Positions 1 to 5,710 of a stretch of DNA of 5,710 bases are shown here, piece by piece. This stretch comes from Comamonadaceae bacterium (GTDB taxonomy: Bacteria > Pseudomonadota > Gammaproteobacteria > Burkholderiales > Burkholderiaceae), in assembly GCA_947377705.1 (NCBI GenBank), contig CANCGU010000176.1:1-5710 (forward strand). The letters are read 5' to 3'. The notes under the pieces are model-generated. The model ran no database searches and had not been told where the DNA came from. It saw only the letters and a list, made by a program, of their open reading frames with translations. The position numbers were made by a program, and so were the translations under genes. Numbering within the stretch: position 1 is the first letter of the stretch; each line of letters begins with the position of its first letter.

Positions 1-18
1 TCTGATCAGGTAAACACC

Positions 19-723
19 ATGACAAAACGCACGTTCCAAATTTATCGCTACGACCCAGACACCGACGCCAAGCCTTACATGCAGACCATCGAGGTCGAAT
101 TGGATGGCAACGAGCGCATGCTCTTGGATGCTTTGATGAAACTCAAAGCTGTCGACCCCACCATTTCGTTCCGTCGCTCATGCCGCGAAGGCGTGTGCGG
201 TTCAGACGCCATGAACATCAATGGCAAAAACGGTCTGGCCTGCTTGACCAACATGCGCACCCTCCCCGGCGTGATCGTGTTGAAGCCGCTGCCTGGCCTG
301 CCTGTCATCCGCGACTTGATCGTGGACATGACCCAGTTCTTCAAGCAATACCACTCCATCAAGCCTTACTTGGTCAACGACACACAAGCGCCCGAAAAAG
401 AGCGCCTGCAGTCACCCGAAGAGCGCGATGAGTTGAACGGCTTGTACGAGTGCATCTTGTGCGCGAGCTGCTCCACCAGCTGCCCTTCGTTCTGGTGGAA
501 CCCTGACAAGTTCGTGGGCCCTGCTGGTTTGTTGCAAGCCTATCGCTTCATTGCCGATAGCCGCGACGAAGATACCGCTGGCCGTTTGGACAACTTGGAA
601 GACCCTTACCGTCTGTTCCGTTGCCACACCATCATGAACTGCGTTGACGTGTGCCCCAAGGGTTTGAACCCCACCAAGGCCATCGGCAAGATCAAAGAAT
701 TGATGGTTCGTCGCGCCATCTAA
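19..723 (+). CDS. sdhB: Succinate dehydrogenase iron-sulfur subunit SdhB
   Basis: Iron-sulfur subunit of respiratory complex II, which carries electrons from the SdhA flavin to ubiquinone at the cytoplasmic face of the inner membrane. The 234 residues match the usual family length. The N-terminal ferredoxin domain shows the [2Fe-2S] ligands C55, C60, D63 and C75 in CREGVCGSD...C. The C-terminal domain shows C145, C148, C151 and C212 for the [4Fe-4S] cluster and C155, C202 and C208 for the [3Fe-4S] cluster, assigned by alignment from memory to E. coli SdhB (offset 4). P156, W159, W160 and H203 match the E. coli quinone-site residues. The ATG at 19 follows a weak AGG at 8-10 and gives the standard N-terminus. 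Bases 1-18 probably contain the end of sdhA (a TGA lies at 3-5), but too little is present to prove it. sdhE follows after 31 bases. Confidence 0.98.
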   Translation: MTKRTFQIYRYDPDTDAKPYMQTIEVELDGNERMLLDALMKLKAVDPTISFRRSCREGVCGSDAMNINGKNGLACLTNMRTLPGVIVLKPLPGLPVIRDLIVDMTQFFKQYHSIKPYLVNDTQAPEKERLQSPEERDELNGLYECILCASCSTSCPSFWWNPDKFVGPAGLLQAYRFIADSRDEDTAGRLDNLEDPYRLFRCHTIMNCVDVCPKGLNPTKAIGKIKELMVRRAI

Positions 724-754
724 GGCACGGCAAAACATCACTTGGAGCACCAAT

Positions 755-1078
755 ATGGACGCGGACGCACCATTTCGCGACACCTCAGTCGGTGACCCCA
801 CGCTGGACGGCTTAGACGGCAAGCAAGCACTTGGCGAACGGGCCCTCAGCAAACTGCACTGGCGTAGCCGGCGCGGCCTGCTCGAAAACGATTTGTTCAT
901 CCAAAAGTTTTTCGAGCGGCATGAATCTCGCTTAACTGTGGGCCATGCCAGAGGCATGTATGAATTGATGGACCTGTCTGACAACGATTTGCTCGACATC
1001 TTGTTGCAACGCAAAGAATTGCCAGACAAACCCCTGACAGAAGAAGCACTTGAAGTGCTGCGTATGTTGAGACACTGA
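755..1078 (+). CDS. sdhE: FAD assembly factor SdhE
   Basis: Small cytoplasmic SdhE/Sdh5 (YgfY) family protein that promotes covalent attachment of FAD to the SdhA flavoprotein. The family signature RGxxE is seen as R40-G41-L42-L43-E44, followed by the typical helical stretch ([12 protein letters not shown]) and an acidic C-terminal half. At 107 residues it is longer than E. coli SdhE (about 88), because about 25 extra residues precede the conserved core; they are Asp/Gly-rich and probably disordered. The ATG at 755 is supported by GGAG at 744-747 with a 7-base spacer, so the extension seems genuine. The gene lies between sdhB (31 bases) and gltA (38 bases) and is surely co-transcribed with them, next to the operon whose product it matures. 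Family assignment rests on the motif, size and context. Confidence 0.95.
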   Translation: MDADAPFRDTSVGDPTLDGLDGKQALGERALSKLHWRSRRGLLENDLFIQKFFERHESRLTVGHARGMYELMDLSDNDLLDILLQRKELPDKPLTEEALEVLRMLRH

Positions 1079-1116
1079 AACGAACACCGCTTTTAAAAAG
1101 ACATTTAGGAATCACC

Positions 1117-2430
<1,314 letters not shown>

Positions 2431-2467
2431 TTGCACCCAGCCTCGTCGCGACCCGTGCGCGACAGCA

Positions 2468-2500
2468 AAAAGCCCTGCACTGCAGGGCTTTTCTGTTTTT
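2468..2500 (+). terminator. Intrinsic terminator of the sdh-gltA operon
   Basis: A perfect 10-bp stem (AAAAGCCCTG / CAGGGCTTTT, 2468-2477 and 2483-2492) closes a 5-base loop and is followed by a T-rich tract (CTGTTTTT, 2493-2500). It starts 37 bases after the gltA stop. A smaller hairpin (GTCGCG / CGCGAC, 2445-2450 and 2458-2463) sits just before it. The A-run on the left arm means it could also work weakly on the other strand, but no minus-strand gene runs into it. Confidence 0.92.
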
Positions 2501-2540
2501 GAAGCTTTCACATATCGGCCCAGTGGTAGGCTCTGTCCCT

Positions 2541-2924
2541 ATGAGTTCTGTTCCGTTCATCAGCACGCCCGAGGCCCTGCGCCAACTGGCCGCCAAACCC
2601 CACACACCCTGCCAATGCAGCCTGCAACACTGTGCAGGCTGGGAGAGCGTGAGCGAAGCCGTGTGGCCAGCGCAGCAGATGACCCTTGTGGCCACCCTGC
2701 GCGACCCCGATGTGTATGAACCGACGTTTGAAGAACAGCACCCCAGCGGCACCCGCTACGAATCAGCCGATGCGCCTGTGACTTTGAAATTTTTCCCGTA
2801 CAACCGTTGCGATGTGCATGCCTGCGGCCAATGCCAGCAACTCGCGCTGCGCTACACCGAGTTTGGTGGCTATTACGTGGACCCACGCGCACGCCGTTTA
2901 AACGCGGAGCTGATTACCGACTGA
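2541..2924 (+). CDS. Unrecognised small protein with two Cys/His clusters
   Basis: A 127-residue, probably cytoplasmic protein with no signal peptide or membrane segment; I do not recognise a named family. Two cysteine clusters stand out: C24-x-C26-x3-H30-C31 near the N-terminus and C90-x2-H93-x-C95-x2-C98 near the C-terminus. The second is followed by an aromatic block, LRYTEFGGYYVD (102-114). Such paired clusters suggest a structural zinc site, or less likely an iron-sulfur site, formed across the chain; this is inference. Coding character is good, with codon use like the neighbours. The ATG at 2541 (GTAGG at 2526-2530) is preferred because the frame can be extended only to a TTG at 2499 inside the T tract of the gltA terminator. 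It stands alone after that terminator and converges on the minus-strand rdgC unit. My impression that similar hypothetical proteins occur in Comamonadaceae is from memory only. Confidence 0.82.
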   Translation: MSSVPFISTPEALRQLAAKPHTPCQCSLQHCAGWESVSEAVWPAQQMTLVATLRDPDVYEPTFEEQHPSGTRYESADAPVTLKFFPYNRCDVHACGQCQQLALRYTEFGGYYVDPRARRLNAELITD

Positions 2925-2934
2925 AAAGCACAAG

Positions 2935-2980
2935 CACTCTCGCTTGCTTCAGCGCTTATTTAGCGCTTCGCCAGCGAGTG
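2935..2980. terminator. Imperfect stem-loop at a convergent gene junction, possible terminator
   Basis: AGCGCT at 2951-2956 and 2962-2967 form an inner 6-bp stem around TATTT. An outer stem pairs CAC (2935-2937) and TCGCT (2940-2944) with AGCGA (2973-2977) and GTG (2978-2980), with a 2-base bulge and an internal loop. It lies between two convergent genes, and its right half is the 3' end and stop codon of the minus-strand gene. On the minus strand it is followed by a modest T-rich run (GCTTGTGCTTTT); on the + strand there is no T tract. It may therefore mainly end the rdgC transcript. Confidence 0.4.
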
Positions 2981-3274
2981 TTCGCAGTCTTCCCACGGCA
3001 ACACAGAGCAGCCGCAATGCGGCACCTCTACGGGGGGTTTAGAAGCCACGGGTGGCTTTGTCTTCAACACCGCAGCCTTGGTGCTTGCTTTGGAGCTTGT
3101 GACCGCTGTAGCGCCCGTGTCTTGTGCTGCATCAAGGTTAGGAATCCAACGCATGAATGGCGTCAAGTCATCCACGTCCACGATGTACCAGCACTTTTTG
3201 GCTGCGTCCCAACGCGCACCTAGCGCCTTGGCAGCATCTTTCTCGGCAAATGGGGTGACTAGGTTAATTCGCAT
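2960..3274 (-). CDS. Small DUF5710-like protein with Cys/His tail, downstream of rdgC
   Basis: About 104 residues from the ATG at 3274. A GTG at 3283 would add three residues; neither start has a clear Shine-Dalgarno, and ATG is preferred because the recognised domain begins MRINLVTPFAEKD. Residues 1-45 (PFAEKDAAKALGARWD, then KKCWYIVD and LTPFMRWI) look like the DUF5710 domain, a short module also found in plasmid primase/topoisomerase-like proteins and of unknown function; this is from family memory. Residues 50-85 are low-complexity Ala/Thr/Lys/Pro, probably a flexible linker. The tail holds H86-C87-x-C89 and PW94EDC97-x-H99, a possible zinc-binding group. It begins 18 bases after the rdgC stop on the same strand, so it is probably translated from the same mRNA and may be linked to DNA metabolism; that function is inference. 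Confidence 0.85.
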   Translation of the reverse strand: MRINLVTPFAEKDAAKALGARWDAAKKCWYIVDVDDLTPFMRWIPNLDAAQDTGATAVTSSKASTKAAVLKTKPPVASKPPVEVPHCGCSVLPWEDCEHSLAKR

Positions 3275-3292
3275 CGCGCACACCGCTGGCGT

Positions 3293-4189
3293 TTAGCCTA
3301 GCGCCATCTCACCGCCTAAGGCGTCTAACAAGTCGGGCAACAACTTGCGCAGCTCACCCGTGGCAATGGCCACATCGGCATCAAAGCCTTCGTCCTTCTC
3401 AGCAGATGTGCCTTCAAACACACCTTCCAAGAAGGTGATTTTTTTCAGGTGCATCGCCTCGGTCAAAGAGAACGACACACGCCCCTGCCACGTCAACGCG
3501 AGACGTGTGGGCAGCTTGCCACCTTCGACATGCTGCTTCACCTCGTCGGTATCCAGCGGGTGACGCACATAACGCACCACGGATTTCGATTCGTCAGCCG
3601 CCTTCAACTCACACTCGCGGTCCACGCTAAAGCCAACGGGTGGCTCTTGGGCTATGAGCCACGAAGCCATCGCCGACTGTGGCGACATTTGGGTATTGAT
3701 CAGCGTCAGGCTCAGACCGGCAAAGGACTTGACCAGCATCGTCACCACCTCGTCCGCTTTGGCTTGGCTGCCGGCGTCCATCACCATCAAGTTCGTCGCG
3801 GGGTCTATCCATACTTGCACAGAAGACTCTTTGCTGAAGGCCATGGGCATCAGAGACATCTTCACGTCTTCTTTGATTTCCTTCATCTCTTTCTTGCCAG
3901 GCTTGCGGCCTTCGGTGGCCTCAATGTGTGCGCTGCGCTCTTTGGCCTTACGCGTCACCACCGAACCGGGCACGCCCTTGATTTCAATCTTGAGCTTCAA
4001 AATACGTTGACCACTCACCGCCTCGATCAATGGCCCATGCGCCTCACCGCGAGGCTCTACCCAGCCAATGGCTTTCTCTTGGCTGGCACCGCAAGCCACA
4101 AAACGCTCGGCGTCCAGCGCCTGTTCCATTTGCTCAAGGCTGGGGCTCCAGCCCTCACCGATTCGATACACCATCATATTTTTAAACAC
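3293..4189 (-). CDS. rdgC: Recombination-associated protein RdgC
   Basis: Nucleoid-associated, ring-forming dimeric DNA-binding protein that limits RecA-promoted strand exchange (known for the E. coli and Neisseria proteins). The 298 residues are close to E. coli RdgC (303) and align end to end from memory: the N-terminal FKNMMVYR; the basic central stretch GRKPGKKEMKEIKEDVK (94-110); the LMPMAFS segment, with F118 equal to E. coli F120, a finger residue; LPTRLALTWQGRVSF (226-240); and the C-terminal FDAD...TGEL...LGGE (269-294). The start is GTG at 4189, because FKNMMVYR is the conserved N-terminus and AAAGG lies six bases upstream (4196-4200). It is followed by a small DUF5710-like gene. 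The leader contains a terminator-like hairpin and a palindrome. All conserved blocks are present, so it looks functional. Confidence 0.96.
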   Translation of the reverse strand: MFKNMMVYRIGEGWSPSLEQMEQALDAERFVACGASQEKAIGWVEPRGEAHGPLIEAVSGQRILKLKIEIKGVPGSVVTRKAKERSAHIEATEGRKPGKKEMKEIKEDVKMSLMPMAFSKESSVQVWIDPATNLMVMDAGSQAKADEVVTMLVKSFAGLSLTLINTQMSPQSAMASWLIAQEPPVGFSVDRECELKAADESKSVVRYVRHPLDTDEVKQHVEGGKLPTRLALTWQGRVSFSLTEAMHLKKITFLEGVFEGTSAEKDEGFDADVAIATGELRKLLPDLLDALGGEMALG

Positions 4190-4203
4190 GAGTCGCCTTT
4201 GCT

Positions 4204-4221
4204 TTTCGGCAATTGCCGAAA
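4204..4221. promoter_or_regulatory. 18-bp perfect palindrome before the rdgC ribosome binding site
   Basis: TTTCGGCAATTGCCGAAA is a perfect palindrome whose edge is three bases upstream of the rdgC Shine-Dalgarno (AAAGG, 4196-4200). It could be an operator for a dimeric regulator. In the mRNA it could also fold into a hairpin that affects ribosome access. No matching regulator consensus (for example LexA) is recognised. Confidence 0.5.
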
Positions 4222-4222
4222 T

Positions 4223-4250
4223 AAAAAAGCCAACCGCAAGAGTTGGCTTT
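4223..4250 (-). terminator. Terminator-like hairpin in the rdgC leader
   Basis: Read on the minus strand, AAAGCCAAC (4250-4242) pairs perfectly with GTTGGCTTT (4234-4226) around a 7-base loop, and the right arm runs into six Ts followed by AT (T run at 4228-4223). This is the form of an intrinsic terminator directed toward rdgC, ending about 34 bases before its start codon. On the + strand there is no following T tract. It may be an attenuator for rdgC or may stop minus-strand transcripts coming from the GntR gene; the sequence alone does not decide. Confidence 0.65.
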
Positions 4251-4324
4251 GGGAGTTGTGGTGATTTTAACGTGCGGCACTCGCACTAAATCAGTACGAG
4301 AATTAAGCGAACCGGAGAACACGG

Positions 4325-4828
4325 ATGAATACCACTTGCCTTCGAGCCCTACTATGGCTTGTCTGTCTGCTAACGCCGCTCTCAGCATTCGTCCAACAAG
4401 GCGACTGCGGCTTTATTCAAAACCCAGATCGCCAAGCCTATTGCCGCGCCATCAGCGGCGGTGGGTCTAGCCACTGTGGATTTATTCGCGACAGTGATCT
4501 GCAAGCGCGTTGCCGCGCCGAAACAGGTGGCGGCAGCGGCCAGTGCGGATTCATTCGTGACCACGACATGCAAGCGGCTTGCCGCGCTAGTGCAGACCGC
4601 GCCAACACGTCATCATCTAGCAGCTCGGGCCAATGCGGGTTCATTCAAAACCCAGACAAGCAAGCTTATTGCCGCGCAACATCCGGCGGTGGCCAGAGTC
4701 AATGTGGCTTTATCCGCGACAGCGACCTACAAGCCATGTGCCGCGCCGAAACTGGCGGCGGTAGTGGGCAATGCGGCTTTATTCGTGATCGCGACATGCA
4801 AGCGGCTTGTAGAACGAAGACACGTTAA
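4325..4828 (+). CDS. Putative exported protein with six two-cysteine 23-residue repeats
   Basis: 167 residues, no family recognised. Residues 1-21 form a probable Sec signal peptide: a short N-region with one Arg, a hydrophobic core ALLWLVCLL and a possible cut after LSA (19-21). The mature part is almost wholly six repeats of the form CGFI-[RQ]-[DN]-x-D-x-Q-A-x-x-C-R. First cysteines are at 28, 51, 74, 104, 127 and 150, and second cysteines lie 12 residues later. Spacing is 23 residues, apart from a Ser-rich linker (95-101) that separates two triplets; Gly/Ser stretches join the units. The regular Cys pairs suggest one disulfide per unit in the periplasm or outside the cell (inference). The ATG at 4325 has a good GGAG at 4314-4317. 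It is divergent from rdgC and convergent with the GntR gene, apparently a single-gene unit. Function unknown; a structural, binding or envelope role is possible. Confidence 0.85.
   Translation: MNTTCLRALLWLVCLLTPLSAFVQQGDCGFIQNPDRQAYCRAISGGGSSHCGFIRDSDLQARCRAETGGGSGQCGFIRDHDMQAACRASADRANTSSSSSSGQCGFIQNPDKQAYCRATSGGGQSQCGFIRDSDLQAMCRAETGGGSGQCGFIRDRDMQAACRTKTR
4406..4813 (+). repeat. Coding tandem repeat, six 69-base units in two triplets
   Basis: Units begin at 4406, 4475, 4544, 4634, 4703 and 4772. The first three and last three are two copies of one triplet, offset by 228 bases: units 1/4 carry IQNPD, 2/5 carry IRDSDLQA, and 3/6 carry the DMQAAC ending. Units 2 and 5 (4475-4543 against 4703-4771) differ in 12 of 23 codons synonymously and in only one by amino acid. 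The repeat is therefore old and held by selection on the protein, not a recent DNA slippage product. Confidence 0.9.
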
Positions 4829-4875
4829 ACAAGCAATACAACACGCCCTGTTACAGCGTAGTGGTACTTGGCTAA

Positions 4876-5550
4876 TTACAAAAAAGTAGGAGTCGACATC
4901 CCCTCCGCCTTCATGACGCGGGGGCGAGTACTCATGATGTGCGTCTGCAAAAGCAAACGACTTAACAAGGGGTCCTTCGATCGCAGCGCTTGGATGATTT
5001 CCCAATGCTGCTCGTTGGAACGTCTGACAGACACTTGCCCTGGCCACATCTGCTCCTTCATAGTTACCAAGGGCAACTCCAGCAAAGCTGTCGACATGGA
5101 CAGCAGGCGTTGCGAGCCACTCGCTCGCAAGATACAGAAATGAAAGCGCGAATTACAAACCTGAAAGGCTGAAAAAAGGTCGGCATCAGTCAGGTCTGAC
5201 CGGGCCAGCAACGTATCGATCTCAGTGGCGATGACCGTCAATTCATCCAAGTCTTGCGCCGTGGCATGCACGGCAGCCAAAGCGGTGGCATGCCCCTCAA
5301 GGACGGCTCGGAGTTGAAAAATTTCTTCAATTTCTTCACTGCTGTGCGAGGCAACAAAGGTTCCACGGTTGGCCTCGATCCGAACTAAACCCTCCCCAGA
5401 TAAACGGCGCAAGCAATCACGCAAAGAGGTGCGCGAAACACCCACACGAGAGGCCAGCTCTTCCTCTAGCAAGCGTTGACCGGGCGCATATGCACCTTCC
5501 AAAATCAGTTGGCGGACGGTTTTGTAGGCAATGGTGCTGGCTCGTGTCAT
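4876..5550 (-). CDS. GntR-family transcriptional regulator with FCD ligand-binding domain
   Basis: A 224-residue DNA-binding regulator of the FadR (FCD) subfamily of GntR. Residues 5-66 form the winged helix-turn-helix: RLLEEELASRVGVSRTSLRD is the typical recognition region and GLVRIEANRGTFV the wing. Residues 73-206 form the all-helical FCD effector domain with the usual metal-ligand pattern N133-x3-H137, H182 and H204; FCD proteins bind organic acids or related metabolites. The effector and target cannot be named from the sequence. Start ATG at 5550; there is no clear Shine-Dalgarno, and a TATATA box lies so close upstream that the leader may be only a few bases. It converges on the repeat-protein gene with a 47-base gap lacking a strong terminator. 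The target is probably itself and a divergent gene right of the window. Confidence 0.93.
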   Translation of the reverse strand: MTRASTIAYKTVRQLILEGAYAPGQRLLEEELASRVGVSRTSLRDCLRRLSGEGLVRIEANRGTFVASHSSEEIEEIFQLRAVLEGHATALAAVHATAQDLDELTVIATEIDTLLARSDLTDADLFSAFQVCNSRFHFCILRASGSQRLLSMSTALLELPLVTMKEQMWPGQVSVRRSNEQHWEIIQALRSKDPLLSRLLLQTHIMSTRPRVMKAEGMSTPTFL

Positions 5551-5563
5551 ACGGTTGCAATCT

Positions 5564-5586
5564 ATATAAATGTGTACAAGTTACAC
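5564..5586 (-). promoter_or_regulatory. Possible promoter and operator of the GntR gene
   Basis: On the minus strand a TATATA/TATAGA -10-like box lies about 15-20 bases before the ATG, with no convincing -35 box at the right distance. Just upstream is an inverted repeat, GTGTA-N5-TACAC (5572-5586 on the + strand, spacer CAAGT). Its position over the promoter suggests an autoregulatory operator. It does not match the TNGTNNNACNA pattern of FadR-type sites, so the assignment is tentative. Confidence 0.35.
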
Positions 5587-5710
5587 CTAAGCAAAATTTT
5601 GTTTTGTGTTCTATTTTAGGGTTTGACCTAATTTTTCGTGCTTTTTAACCTGTTTTAATGTGTGAAATTGATTGATTTACATTTTCATCAAATTAATGGT
5701 TTTTACTTTG
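5587..5710. other. AT-rich upstream region reaching the window edge
   Basis: No gene is seen here. The stretch is markedly richer in A and T than the rest of the window, with several T runs. TTGACC at 5623-5628 resembles a -35 box on the + strand, but no good -10 box lies at standard distance. The likely content is the control region of a divergent + strand gene outside the window, shared with the GntR gene. Confidence 0.35.

Noticed and set aside
1..5. End of sdhA
   Set aside because: A TGA is present and sdhA is expected here, but five bases cannot support a partial gene call.
412..1029. Minus-strand open frame of 205 codons across sdhB and sdhE
   Set aside because: Antisense to two well-identified genes, with no family features.
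2499..2540. TTG start that would lengthen the 127-residue protein by 14 residues
   Set aside because: It falls in the T tract of the gltA terminator and has no ribosome binding site; the ATG at 2541 is better.
3449..4264. Plus-strand open frame of 271 codons opposite rdgC
   Set aside because: Its His/Leu/Arg-rich translation is the antisense image of rdgC, which aligns along its full length with known RdgC.
4406..4813. CRISPR array or non-coding tandem repeat
   Set aside because: Units are 69 bases, have no unique spacers, and diverge synonymously within an intact reading frame.
4461..4889. Alternative + frame through the repeat gene
   Set aside because: It lacks a ribosome binding site and signal peptide. 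Units 2 and 5 differ at third positions of the other frame, so selection acts on the frame starting at 4325.
5623..5659. A full sigma-70 promoter for a divergent + gene
   Set aside because: TTGACC is reasonable as a -35 box, but the nearest good -10-like sequence (TTTAAT, 5654-5659) is 25 bases away, too far for a standard promoter.

Overview
The window looks like the chromosome of a betaproteobacterium of the order Burkholderiales, probably family Comamonadaceae (a Limnohabitans/Rhodoferax-like organism is my best guess from moderate GC and protein style; this is inference). Reasons: the gene order sdhB-sdhE-gltA, which is typical of that group; a close match of the TCA-cycle proteins to proteobacterial forms; and a rdgC gene of the beta/gamma-proteobacterial type.

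Left part (1-2500, + strand): the end of a succinate dehydrogenase/citrate synthase operon. It holds sdhB (iron-sulfur subunit of complex II), sdhE (FAD-attachment factor for the SdhA flavoprotein) and gltA (type II citrate synthase), with gaps of only 31 and 38 bases, closed by a strong intrinsic terminator at 2468-2500. sdhC, sdhD and sdhA presumably lie just left of the window. The products work together: SdhE matures the flavoprotein partner of SdhB, and citrate synthase feeds the same cycle.

Middle part (2541-4260): a small + strand gene for an unrecognised 127-residue protein with two Cys/His clusters. It converges on a two-gene minus-strand unit, rdgC (recombination-associated DNA-binding protein) followed 18 bases later by a small gene with a DUF5710-like N-terminus and a Cys/His tail. 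The convergent junction carries an imperfect stem-loop that overlaps a stop codon. The rdgC leader is unusual: an intrinsic-terminator-like hairpin firing toward rdgC, then an 18-base perfect palindrome directly before the ribosome binding site.

Right part (4325-5710): a + strand gene for a probably exported small protein built from six copies of a 23-residue two-cysteine repeat (CGFI-x-[DN]-x-D-x-Q-A-x-x-C-R). The copies are arranged as two triplets 228 bases apart and differ mostly at synonymous positions. It converges on a minus-strand GntR/FCD-family regulator. Upstream of the regulator is an AT-rich stretch with an inverted repeat that may be its operator, running to the window edge and probably toward a divergent target gene outside. 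No RNA genes, insertion sequences or CRISPR arrays are seen. The most interesting items are the two-cysteine repeat protein, the rdgC leader, and the two small Cys-rich proteins beside rdgC.
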